Of a stretch of 64,000 nt of DNA, positions 8,431-16,503 are shown piece after piece. The position numbers and the translations under genes were made by a program. The notes below the pieces were generated by a model. It saw only the letters and a list, made by a program, of their open reading frames with translations. It was not told the DNA's origin and ran no database searches. The stretch is from an uncultured Eubacterium sp. (GTDB lineage Bacteria > Bacillota > Clostridia > Lachnospirales > Lachnospiraceae). The DNA lies in contig CAKRGX010000007.1 in NCBI GenBank assembly GCA_934338065.1, positions 49,381 to 113,380 on the forward strand, in the 5' to 3' direction. Position 1 is the first letter of the stretch; every line of letters starts with the position of its first letter.

Positions 8431-9494
8431 AACAAGAAAAATATGATTACTGGCTGTGTCAGATCAAGTATATGCGTCGTCATACGATGCAGAAGTTATA
8501 TCGGATGTTTGGAAATGCGCAACAAATCTATCAGGCATCGGAAGAGCAATGGCGTTGCTGCACAGATATGACCGAGCGTGAACTGCAGATGATGGAAGAG
8601 GCGAAGAAGGATGACCGATGGGAAAGACAGTGGGAGTTATTGCATGAGCGGGGAATAAAGGTTTTTACCTGTTTTCAGGAACAATTTCCAAATAGATTAA
8701 AAAATATTTACCAGCCTCCCAAATGTCTGTATGTAAAGGGAAAACTGCCCTGCGAAAAAAATATCAGTCTGGGGATAGTGGGCGCCAGAGACTGTACTCC
8801 TTATGGAAGAGATATGGCGCGTTTGTTTGCCTACCGGCTGGCGGAACAGGGAATTCAGATCATAAGTGGAATGGCAAAAGGAATTGATGGGTGGAGCCAT
8901 CAGGGAGCATTGGAAGCGGGAAAAGATACCTATGCGGTATTGGGCACAGGGGTAGAAGTGTGTTATCCGGCCTCGCATATCTCGTTGTATCGGAGCATCT
9001 GTAATCACGGCGGAGTAATTTCTGAACTGCCGGTTTTTACCAAAGCTATGCCGCAGTTTTTTCCATTGAGAAACCGGATCATCAGCGGCTTTTCCGATGG
9101 AATACTGGTTGTAGAAGCAAGGGAAAAGAGCGGATCTCTTATTACTGCAGATGCTGCCCTTGAGCAGGGAAAAGATGTGTTTGTCATACCAGGAAGGATT
9201 GGCGATGAACTCAGTGAGGGGTGCAACCGTCTGATAAGACAGGGTGCTATTCCCGTTTTGAGTCCACAGGATATATTGGAATATTATCAGATTGAACAGG
9301 AACAAATGAACTTTTATGAGACTGATACGGAGAAGAAATTGATGGCGTGTATGCATATGGATCCGGTGCATATAGATAATATCATAGCAGGGGCGGAAAT
9401 CTCACCTGCAGAAGTGGTTAAAGGGCTTATTGAGCTGCAAAAAAAAGGAAAGATTGAGGAAGCCGGGCGAAACTATTATAGGAAGAAATTCTAA
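8427..9494 (+). CDS. dprA: DNA-processing protein DprA (Smf)
   Basis: Binds incoming single-stranded DNA and loads RecA during transformation. The 355-residue protein has an N-terminal SAM-like region, a Rossmann-like core from about residue 113 with GIVGARDCTPYGR, GMAKGIDGWSHQGAL and FPLRNRIISG, and a C-terminal winged-helix (IDNIIAGAEISPAEVVKGL). The start is GTG 8427, overlapping the yifB stop by 4 bases, with GGGGGGTGG just upstream. The order dprA-topA is that of smf-topA in Bacillus subtilis. dprA is common in Firmicutes without proven competence, so function in transformation is an inference. Confidence 0.95.
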   Translation: MKQEKYDYWLCQIKYMRRHTMQKLYRMFGNAQQIYQASEEQWRCCTDMTERELQMMEEAKKDDRWERQWELLHERGIKVFTCFQEQFPNRLKNIYQPPKCLYVKGKLPCEKNISLGIVGARDCTPYGRDMARLFAYRLAEQGIQIISGMAKGIDGWSHQGALEAGKDTYAVLGTGVEVCYPASHISLYRSICNHGGVISELPVFTKAMPQFFPLRNRIISGFSDGILVVEAREKSGSLITADAALEQGKDVFVIPGRIGDELSEGCNRLIRQGAIPVLSPQDILEYYQIEQEQMNFYETDTEKKLMACMHMDPVHIDNIIAGAEISPAEVVKGLIELQKKGKIEEAGRNYYRKKF

Positions 9495-9501
9495 TTTTTG
9501 C

Positions 9502-9530
9502 TTGAAAGGCCTGTAAAAATAGTGTATGCT
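9502..9530 (+). promoter_or_regulatory. SigA-type promoter of topA
   Basis: TTGAAA (9502-9507), a 17-base spacer and TATGCT (9525-9530) lie in the dprA-topA gap, 50 bases before the proposed topA start. Confidence 0.5.
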
Positions 9531-9544
9531 AGGTTACGTTGAAA

Positions 9545-9559
9545 ATTTTTGTGAAAATT
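9545..9559 (+). promoter_or_regulatory. CodY-box-like site upstream of topA
   Basis: The 15 bases ATTTTTGTGAAAATT match the CodY consensus AATTTTCWGAAAATT at 13 of 15 positions (mismatches at positions 2 and 7). The site lies just downstream of the predicted topA transcription start, and codY is the next gene but one. AT-rich sequence can give such matches by chance. Confidence 0.35.
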
Positions 9560-9579
9560 TTGCAGGTGATAGAAAGGGC

Positions 9580-11670
9580 ATGGTTATTGGTATGGCTAAG
9601 AATCTTATTATTGTGGAGTCTCCGGCAAAGTCGAAGACCATCAAGAAATTTTTGGGAAAGAATTACGAAGTGGTGGCTTCAAATGGTCATGTTCGTGATA
9701 TGCCGAAAAGTCAGATGGGTGTAGATTTTGAACATGATTTTGAGCCTAAATATATTACAATACGGGGAAAAGGTGAGTTGCTGGCTTCTTTGCGAAAAGA
9801 GGTAAAGAAGGCAGATAAAATATATCTGGCAACTGACCCCGACCGTGAAGGAGAAGCAATTTCGTGGCATTTGTGTCATGCACTTAAGCTGGATCCGGAA
9901 AAGACAAGTCGCATTACGTTTAATGAGATAACGAAAAATGCTGTTAAGCAGTCATTAAAACAATCACGCGATATAGATATGGATCTGGTAAATGCGCAGC
10001 AGGCGCGCCGTGTACTGGATCGTCTGGTTGGATATTCAATCAGTCCGTTATTATGGGAAAAGGTCAAAAGGGGCCTGAGCGCCGGAAGAGTGCAGTCGGT
10101 TGCCCTTCGTATCATTGCGGATCGTGAAAGTGAGATTGACGCATTTATTCCGCAGGAGTATTGGACGATTGATATCAATTTGAAAGTCAAAGGTCTGAAG
10201 AAGCCATTTAAAGCCAAATATTATGGTAGTCCCGAAAAATGCGAGATTACATCAAAAGTAAAAGCAGATGAGATTATAAAACAGGTGCAGAAGGCGGAGT
10301 TCTCTATTAAACAGATCCGCAGGGGAGAGAGAGTGAAAAAACCGCCGATGCCATTTACAACGTCCACCTTGCAGCAGGAAGGTGCAAAACGATTAAATTT
10401 TGCTACAAGAAAGACGATGCAGGTTGCTCAGCAGTTATACGAGGGAGTTCCGGTCAAGGGGCATGGGACGATAGGTCTGATCACATATCTTCGTACGGAT
10501 TCTACACGTATTTCAGAAGAGGCAGACACCGCCTGCAGACAGTTTATTGCAGATCATTATGGTGAAGAAAATGTAATTGATAAGACAACGGTACAAAAGA
10601 GTAATAAAAAAATTCAGGATGCACATGAGGCAATACGTCCTACTTATGTCGAGCTGACGCCTGCACAGATTAAGGATTCCCTGAGCAGAGATCAGTTCCG
10701 TTTATATCAACTGATCTGGAAAAGATTTGTGGCAAGCCGAATGCATTCGGCAAAATATGAAACGTTATCAGTGAAAATTGAAGCTGGCTCCCATAGATTT
10801 ACTAGTGCCGGCTCAAAATTAGTATTTCCAGGATTTTTGAGTGTTTATCAGGGAGATGATGAAAAGGAAGAAGCAAATTCCGCACTTGAAAAACTGACGG
10901 ATGATTCAGAAATTTCCCTTGATGAGGTGATACCTGAGCAGCACTTTACTCAGCCGCCGGCGCATTTTACAGAGGCATCCCTGGTCAAAACACTGGAAGA
11001 ACTCGGTATTGGACGTCCAAGTACGTATGCACCTACGATTACAACACTGATCTCGCGCAGATATGTTGCCAAAGAACAGAAAAATTTATACCTGTCAGAA
11101 TTAGGAGATATTGTTAATCAGATTATGGTAAGTGCCTTTCCGAGCATTGTAGATGTTAATTTTACTGCGACTATGGAGGCACTTCTCGATGGTGTGGCAG
11201 AGGGAAATGTTGAGTGGAAGACGATCGTGCGTAATTTCTATCCGGATCTTGAAAAAGCAGTAAATCATGCCGAAGTTGCATTGGAAAAGATCAAAATAGA
11301 AGATGAAGTGACAGATGTCATCTGTGAACAGTGTGGACGCAATATGGTCATAAAATATGGTCCGCATGGCAAATTCCTTGCCTGTCCGGGATTTCCTGAG
11401 TGCAGAAATACAAAACCATATTATGAAAAGATTGGTGTAAATTGCCCGAAATGTGGTGGCGAGATTGTAATCAAAAAGACACAGAAGGGCAGACGATATT
11501 TTGGCTGCGAAAATAATCCGGAATGTGATGTTATGACATGGCAAAAGCCATCGGGCGAAATATGCCCGAAATGTGGTAATATGTTATTGGAAAAGGGAAG
11601 CAAACTGGTGTGTGCAGATAATACATGTGGTTATATTGTAGAAACGAAAGAACAAAAGCAAAACTCATAG
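9580..11670 (+). CDS. topA: DNA topoisomerase I
   Basis: Type IA topoisomerase that relaxes negative supercoils. Of 696 residues, the Toprim domain is at the N-terminus (LIIVESPAKSKTIKKFLG, acidic ATDPDREGE), the active-site Tyr is about residue 303 (GLITYLRTDSTR), and three C-terminal C4 zinc ribbons follow (CEQCGRNM..., CPKCGGEIV..., CPKCGNMLL...). ATG 9580 is chosen because AGGTGAT at 9564-9570 is 9 bases upstream; ATG 9592 is an alternative, four residues shorter. ATG 9526 would lie inside the -10 box. The gene has its own promoter and is followed after 59 bases by codY. Confidence 0.97.
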   Translation: MVIGMAKNLIIVESPAKSKTIKKFLGKNYEVVASNGHVRDMPKSQMGVDFEHDFEPKYITIRGKGELLASLRKEVKKADKIYLATDPDREGEAISWHLCHALKLDPEKTSRITFNEITKNAVKQSLKQSRDIDMDLVNAQQARRVLDRLVGYSISPLLWEKVKRGLSAGRVQSVALRIIADRESEIDAFIPQEYWTIDINLKVKGLKKPFKAKYYGSPEKCEITSKVKADEIIKQVQKAEFSIKQIRRGERVKKPPMPFTTSTLQQEGAKRLNFATRKTMQVAQQLYEGVPVKGHGTIGLITYLRTDSTRISEEADTACRQFIADHYGEENVIDKTTVQKSNKKIQDAHEAIRPTYVELTPAQIKDSLSRDQFRLYQLIWKRFVASRMHSAKYETLSVKIEAGSHRFTSAGSKLVFPGFLSVYQGDDEKEEANSALEKLTDDSEISLDEVIPEQHFTQPPAHFTEASLVKTLEELGIGRPSTYAPTITTLISRRYVAKEQKNLYLSELGDIVNQIMVSAFPSIVDVNFTATMEALLDGVAEGNVEWKTIVRNFYPDLEKAVNHAEVALEKIKIEDEVTDVICEQCGRNMVIKYGPHGKFLACPGFPECRNTKPYYEKIGVNCPKCGGEIVIKKTQKGRRYFGCENNPECDVMTWQKPSGEICPKCGNMLLEKGSKLVCADNTCGYIVETKEQKQNS

Positions 11671-11679
11671 AGTTAATGC

Positions 11680-11708
11680 TTGTCATTTGCTTGAATTTGT
11701 GATAATAT
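11680..11708 (+). promoter_or_regulatory. Probable codY promoter
   Basis: TTGTCA (11680-11685) and TAATAT (11703-11708) with a 17-base spacer; an overlapping GATAAT at 11701 with an upstream TG is an alternative -10. The pair lies between the topA stop and the codY start. Confidence 0.45.
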
Positions 11709-11729
11709 CGTTGTATGGGGGACAAGCAG

Positions 11730-12491
11730 ATGAGTATTGAGTTGCTGGATAAGACCCGTAAGATCAATCGTCTTTTGAATGATAAACAATCATCCAAAGT
11801 TGCTTTTACAGATATCTGTTCTGTGCTGGGACAGATCATGAAGTGCTCTTCTTATGTTATCAGTAGTAAAGGAAAGCTTCTTGGAATCTATGCAGACAGT
11901 AAGAAGGTGATCGCAGGTCTTCAAGATAAACGGGGAAGTTACATTGATAAAAAGTTAAATGAAAGATTTCTTAATGTACTTTCTACGAAAGAAAATGTAA
12001 ACCTTGAAACCCTGGGATTTTCAAAAGAGGAAATTGCAGGATTTAAGGCGTTGGTTACTCCAATCAGTATTGGAGAGGAACGTTTGGGAACCCTTTTTCT
12101 ATATCGTGAAAAAGAAGAATTCTGTATTGAGGATATTATTTTAAGTGAATATAGTACAACGGTGGTTGGTCTTGAGATTATGCGTTCTTTACAGGAAGAA
12201 ACAGACAAAGAAGCGCATAAGAAAAGTAATTTTTCTTCGGCACTCACAGCGCTTACTCCATTAGAACAGAAGGCAATGGGATATGTTTTCCATGAATTAT
12301 CCGGTTCCGATGGTACGTTGGTGACAAGTAAACTGGCAAAAAGAGTTGGTATTACCCGTACAGTTATTGTTAATGCGCTTCGCAAATTAGAGAGTGCCGG
12401 TCTGGTCAAGACAAAATCATCTGGAGTAAAAGGAACTTATATTCGGGTATTGAATGATAGCGTATACACAGAGTTTGATCATGGTTCCTGA
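11730..12491 (+). CDS. codY: GTP/branched-chain amino acid-sensing repressor CodY
   Basis: Global nutritional regulator that binds DNA when GTP and branched-chain amino acids are abundant. The 253-residue protein has the N-terminal GAF domain (MSIELLDKTRKINRLLN; YADSKKV) and a C-terminal winged helix with KRVGITRTVIVNALRKLESA and GTYIRVLN, nearly identical to the Bacillus form. ATG 11730 follows GGGGGA by 7 bases; ATG 11715 has no ribosome binding site. As in B. subtilis, codY directly precedes flgB, where CodY is known to repress the fla/che operon. Here the usual upstream trmFO, xerC, clpQ and clpY genes are missing between topA and codY. Confidence 0.97.
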   Translation: MSIELLDKTRKINRLLNDKQSSKVAFTDICSVLGQIMKCSSYVISSKGKLLGIYADSKKVIAGLQDKRGSYIDKKLNERFLNVLSTKENVNLETLGFSKEEIAGFKALVTPISIGEERLGTLFLYREKEEFCIEDIILSEYSTTVVGLEIMRSLQEETDKEAHKKSNFSSALTALTPLEQKAMGYVFHELSGSDGTLVTSKLAKRVGITRTVIVNALRKLESAGLVKTKSSGVKGTYIRVLNDSVYTEFDHGS

Positions 12492-12509
12492 GAGAAATGG
12501 AATTCATAG

Positions 12510-12562
12510 ACGCAAAGGGAGTTGTGGAATGCTCATATCATGATACCTTTTGCGTTTTTTTC
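12510..12562 (+). terminator. Terminator-like hairpin between codY and flgB
   Basis: ACGCAAAGGG (12510-12519) pairs with CCTTTTGCGT (12546-12555; one G-U pair) across a 26-base loop, followed by seven T residues (12555-12561). The flgB ribosome binding site begins 5 bases later at 12567, so no promoter can fit between the hairpin and flgB. Confidence 0.75.
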
Positions 12563-12581
12563 TAAGAAAGGAAGTGAAAAT

Positions 12582-12971
12582 ATGGTTTTGTCTAATGCTT
12601 ATAATTACATTAATGTGTTAGATAAGGCAGCAGATGCCAGCTGGACAAGGAACGATGTGTTGGCGAATAATATAGCAAATGCGGACACACCGGGGTATAA
12701 ACGTAAGGATGTTCAGTTTGAATCATATTTGGCTGATGCGGTGGCAGGAACAGATTCACTGGATGCGACGGTTGCTGATCTGGATCTGGACACACTGAAT
12801 GCAACAACATATACAGAGCAGGCAGGACTCAGCTACCGGATGGATGAAAATAATGTTGATATCACAACGGAAAATGTTGAGCTGGCAAAAAACCAGATGA
12901 AGTATTACACGCTTATGAACTCTATCAATCAGGAGTTCTCACGGTTGAAGTCAGCGCTTCGTACTTCCTGA
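12582..12971 (+). CDS. flgB: Flagellar basal-body rod protein FlgB
   Basis: Proximal rod subunit exported by the flagellar type III system. The 129-residue protein has the N-terminal rod signature NIANADTPGYKRKDV and a C-terminal helix (LAKNQMKYYTLMNSINQEF) that forms the coiled-coil pair with the N-terminus. ATG 12582 is preceded by AAAGGAAGTGA (12567-12577); the longer in-frame start at 12522 lies in the hairpin loop. It is the first gene of the flagellar block and is followed by flgC after 39 bases. Confidence 0.96.
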   Translation: MVLSNAYNYINVLDKAADASWTRNDVLANNIANADTPGYKRKDVQFESYLADAVAGTDSLDATVADLDLDTLNATTYTEQAGLSYRMDENNVDITTENVELAKNQMKYYTLMNSINQEFSRLKSALRTS

Positions 12972-13010
12972 TAGGTCAAGGAGTCAGTGAGATAGAATGG
13001 AGGTTACATA

Positions 13011-13451
13011 ATGTCAGTTTTTGGAGCAATGGATGTCAGTGCTACCGGTATGACGGCACAGCAACTGCGTATGGATACCATATCGGAAAATATTGCAAAT
13101 GTTAATACAACCCGGGATGCAAATGGTAAACCTTATCGCCGCAAGACTGTTGTTTTTGAAGAAAAGAGTTATCCTACGTTTAGTGAAAGCCTGAGTATGG
13201 CAAATAAACATAATATTGGAAAAGGTGTTAAGGTGACACAGATTGTAGAAGATAATTCGGAGGGGCGTCTGGTTTATGATCCTTCTCACCCGGATGCAAA
13301 TGAGGATGGTTATGTAACATTGCCAAATGTGAATACAGTAACAGAAATGACGAATATGATCGATGCCACTCGTGCTTTCGAAGCAAATGTTACGGTGATG
13401 AATTCCACCAAGGGTATGGCGCTAAAGGCGTTGGACATCGGATCAAATTAA
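13011..13451 (+). CDS. flgC: Flagellar basal-body rod protein FlgC
   Basis: Proximal rod subunit. The 146-residue protein carries the rod/hook N-terminal motif (SATGMTAQQLRMDTISENIANVNT, in parts) with the FlgC-specific PYRRKTVVFEE and the C-terminal MTNMIDATRAFEANVTVMNSTK helix. GGAGG lies 7 bases before ATG 13011. Same order flgB-flgC-fliE as in other Firmicutes. Confidence 0.96.
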   Translation: MSVFGAMDVSATGMTAQQLRMDTISENIANVNTTRDANGKPYRRKTVVFEEKSYPTFSESLSMANKHNIGKGVKVTQIVEDNSEGRLVYDPSHPDANEDGYVTLPNVNTVTEMTNMIDATRAFEANVTVMNSTKGMALKALDIGSN

Positions 13452-13482
13452 TAAATAAGAAAAAATGGAGCTTAGGACTAAA

Positions 13483-13809
13483 ATGGATATTTCAAGTTTG
13501 TCAGCAATCAGTGGTATTCAAAATGTAACTCGTTATGCAGATAATAGTATGCAGACGGAAAAAACAAAAAAAACAGGAGTTGCAAGCTTTGACAGCTTAT
13601 TAAATTCCGCAATGAATCTGGTCAAGCAGACAGAAGATTATTCTAATGCAGCTGAAGTAGAGGAAGTTAAATACGCTATGGGACAAAGCGATAGTATGCA
13701 TGATCTGATGGTGGCACAGCAGAAAGCGAATGTGTCTCTGCAATATACGGTAGCGGTAAAAAATACGGCAGTAGAGGCTTATCGTTCAATTATGAATATG
13801 CAAATATAA
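13483..13809 (+). CDS. fliE: Flagellar hook-basal body protein FliE
   Basis: Connects the MS ring to the rod. The 108-residue protein has the conserved FliE C-terminal half (SFDSLLNSAMNLV, MHDLMVAQQKANVSLQYTVAVKN, EAYRSIMNMQI). Two starts are possible: ATG 13483 with AGGA 5 bases upstream, or ATG 13465, six residues earlier and without a clear site. The first fits better. Confidence 0.93.
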   Translation: MDISSLSAISGIQNVTRYADNSMQTEKTKKTGVASFDSLLNSAMNLVKQTEDYSNAAEVEEVKYAMGQSDSMHDLMVAQQKANVSLQYTVAVKNTAVEAYRSIMNMQI

Positions 13810-13851
13810 GCTGACTATGGTTAGGTTGTTTTCAGGGAGCGGATACAGACA

Positions 13852-15483
13852 ATGATGGAACATTTGATAGCGATCAAAGATAAGATTCTGGAATTTTGGA
13901 ATAAATATACGGCAAAACAAAAAACGGTTATTATATGTGTGGCATGTGCTATTTTGCTTGCCATTGTTTTGCTTGCTTATTTTATGACCCGTCCGGTTTA
14001 TGATAATCTTGTCTCACTTAGCGGCGATGCGGCAGTTACCTTTAATGAGGCATTAGAGAGCAAGGGGATTTCTTATCAGAAAGAGTCAGACACGAACGGA
14101 AATATTACATTCAAAGTGGAACATTCACAGTATGAAGATGCAGCACTTCTTATGAGCGAAAAGCAGATCACGGATGATGAAATGACATGGAAGGACGCTT
14201 TGGACTCAGACATGACAACGTCTTCCGATGAGAAACAGACCAAAAAGACACTGGCATTACAATCTTCCATTCGTAAGGGATTGTTAAACTTTGAGGGAGT
14301 CGAAGATGCCACGGTTTATATTAACCGTCCTAAAGACGACGGCACCATTTTTTCTGAGAAACAACCAACTTCCGTTAGTGCAGCGCTAAAAGTGACAGGG
14401 AAAAAGGTAATGCAGTCGGATACGGCAAGTGCGATTGCGTATTATTTGGCAAATGCAGTGGGAAATTCCGATACAAAGGACATCGTTATTACCGATACAT
14501 TAGGAAACTTATTGTTTAATGGAAAAGAAGAGACCGGTCTGGGCGGCACGATCAATACGACGGCTGAGTTTAAAGAAAAATTGAAACAAAACTATGTAAA
14601 GAATGTGCAGGATCTTTTGATCAAATATGGATTCGATGATGTGGAAATATCTAATAGTAACATTGTCCTGGATATGGACAAGGTCACAGAATTAAAAGAA
14701 AATTATACAACCAATGAAGGACAGGATCAGGGGTTGTATGGTAGTTCATATGAATATAAATCAACGGGTGCTTCCAAGGCGGGAGATGTGCCGGGTACGG
14801 ATTCCAATGGGGATGTAACGGATTATAATATCTCTAATAATGGTGATAGTTCGAGTGAAACTATCCTGAATAAGTATGATTATCTGCCGAATAAAACAGT
14901 TCAGAATATAGAACATGAGATTGGAGCTGTTAAGAAGGATGAATCGTCGATTGGGATGGTTTTGACTCATCATAGGGTGATTAAGGAGTCCACGTTGAAA
15001 GATCAGGGTGCACTTAACGATATGACGTTTGATGAGTACATTGATGCAAACAGTGCAACGACGGAACAGGATGTTCCAGAGGATCTGCCTCAGCTTGTTG
15101 CGGCAGCAACCGGAATTGCGGAAAATAATATTGCTATCCGGGTTGTACAGAAACCGGTGTTTGAAGCAGAGGAAAGCGGTTCGTTTAGTGATAATATAAC
15201 CAATTATCTGATGATTATTTTAACTGTGCTGATTGCAGGACTTCTTGTGTTTGTTATCATCAAGGGAACTTCACCGGTAGAGGTAACAGAGATGGAACCA
15301 GAATTATCCGTTGAAGATCTCCTTGCAACAACAAAAGAGGATGAACATAAAAATCTGGAAGAGATCGAGTTGGGAGATAAATCGGAAACCCGCATGTTGA
15401 TAGAAAAATTTGTTGATGAAAATCCTGAAGCAGTTGCTTTACTTTTGCGCAACTGGATCAATGAAGATTGGGGAGGGATGTAA
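13852..15483 (+). CDS. fliF: Flagellar MS-ring protein FliF
   Basis: Membrane ring that anchors the basal body and the export gate. The 543-residue protein has a first membrane segment near residues 24-44 (VIICVACAILLAIVLLAYF), the periplasmic ring-building domains (YDNLVSLSG; EGVEDATVYINRP), and a second membrane segment near 450-470 (ITNYLMIILTVLIAGLLVF, in parts). The acidic C-terminal tail that binds FliG ends in ALLLRNWINEDWGGM. The stop (TAA 15481-15483) abuts the fliG ATG at 15484, so the two are likely coupled. Confidence 0.97.
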   Translation: MMEHLIAIKDKILEFWNKYTAKQKTVIICVACAILLAIVLLAYFMTRPVYDNLVSLSGDAAVTFNEALESKGISYQKESDTNGNITFKVEHSQYEDAALLMSEKQITDDEMTWKDALDSDMTTSSDEKQTKKTLALQSSIRKGLLNFEGVEDATVYINRPKDDGTIFSEKQPTSVSAALKVTGKKVMQSDTASAIAYYLANAVGNSDTKDIVITDTLGNLLFNGKEETGLGGTINTTAEFKEKLKQNYVKNVQDLLIKYGFDDVEISNSNIVLDMDKVTELKENYTTNEGQDQGLYGSSYEYKSTGASKAGDVPGTDSNGDVTDYNISNNGDSSSETILNKYDYLPNKTVQNIEHEIGAVKKDESSIGMVLTHHRVIKESTLKDQGALNDMTFDEYIDANSATTEQDVPEDLPQLVAAATGIAENNIAIRVVQKPVFEAEESGSFSDNITNYLMIILTVLIAGLLVFVIIKGTSPVEVTEMEPELSVEDLLATTKEDEHKNLEEIELGDKSETRMLIEKFVDENPEAVALLLRNWINEDWGGM

Positions 15484-16503
15484 ATGGCAGCGGCAAATCA
15501 TAATACGGAGCTGGATGGCATTCAGAAGGCAGCGATATTGCTGATCACGCTGGGACCAGAGAGAGCTTCTGATGTGTTTAAGCATTTAAAAGAAGATGAA
15601 ATTGAACAGTTAACGCTGGAGATTGCTAATACACGAAGTGTTACGCCGGCACAAAAGGAAGTTGTGTTAAATGAATTTTATGAAGTCTGTCTGGCTCAGC
15701 AGTATATTGCAGAAGGTGGTATCGGATATGCGAAGGATTTGCTGCAAAAGGCATTGGGAGACGATAAAGCGCAGGAGGTACTTGGCAAGCTGACTGCTTC
15801 TTTGCAGGTACGTCCATTCGAATTTATCAGGAAGACAGAAGCGTCCCAGATTTTGAACTTTATTCAGGACGAACATCCTCAGACGATTGCGCTGATTTTA
15901 TCTTATCTGTCTCCTCAACAGGCAGCAGGTATTATCAGTGCTTTGACACCGGATAAGCAGACGGATGTTGCGAAACGTATTGCAATGATGGATCGTACTT
16001 CGCCAGATGTCATTAAAGAAGTTGAAAATATTCTGGAACAGAAGCTGGCCTCTCTGGTAAGTCAGGATTATACGATTGTTGGTGGTGTCGATTCGGTTGT
16101 TGATATGCTGAACACGGTAGATCGTGGAACAGAAAAACATATTATGGAAAATCTCGAAATCGAGGAACCGGAACTTGCCGACGAGATTCGCAAGAAGATG
16201 TTTGTATTCGAAGATATTCTTATGCTGGATGATCGTTCCATTCAGCGCGTTCTTCGTGAAGTTGAGAACAGTGAACTGGCTGTTGCCTTGAAAAATGCAA
16301 ATGAAGAGGTTCAGAATGTTATCTTTAATAATATGTCTACCCGTCTGGTCGATATGATCAAAGAAGATATGGAATATATGGGACCGGTTCGTTTGAAAGA
16401 TGTAGAGGAAGCTCAGCAGAAGATTGTTAATATTATCCGTAAGTTGGAGGATTCGGCTGAAATTGTTATTTCCCGTGGTGGAGGTGACGAGATTATTGTC
16501 TAA
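15484..16503 (+). CDS. fliG: Flagellar motor switch protein FliG
   Basis: C-ring rotor protein that interacts with MotA. The 339-residue protein begins with the FliG-type helix (GIQKAAILLITLGPERA) and contains the EHPQTIALILSYL armadillo segment and the charged C-terminal torque helix (DDRSIQRVLREVENSELAVALK in parts). Its 3' end carries a perfect GGAGGTGA (16480-16487) inside the codons for the Gly-rich tail, which serves as the ribosome binding site of fliH. Confidence 0.97.
   Translation: MAAANHNTELDGIQKAAILLITLGPERASDVFKHLKEDEIEQLTLEIANTRSVTPAQKEVVLNEFYEVCLAQQYIAEGGIGYAKDLLQKALGDDKAQEVLGKLTASLQVRPFEFIRKTEASQILNFIQDEHPQTIALILSYLSPQQAAGIISALTPDKQTDVAKRIAMMDRTSPDVIKEVENILEQKLASLVSQDYTIVGGVDSVVDMLNTVDRGTEKHIMENLEIEEPELADEIRKKMFVFEDILMLDDRSIQRVLREVENSELAVALKNANEEVQNVIFNNMSTRLVDMIKEDMEYMGPVRLKDVEEAQQKIVNIIRKLEDSAEIVISRGGGDEIIV

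Noticed and set aside
11661..11674. Small inverted repeat AACTC-ATA-GAGTT at the topA stop
   Set aside because: Only 5 bases of stem with no T run; too weak for a terminator.
12563..12566. Possible CodY box at the flgB start (TTTTTCTAAGAAAG region)
   Set aside because: The two arms are separated by three bases instead of one, so it does not fit the consensus; it is better explained as the terminator T run plus the ribosome binding site.
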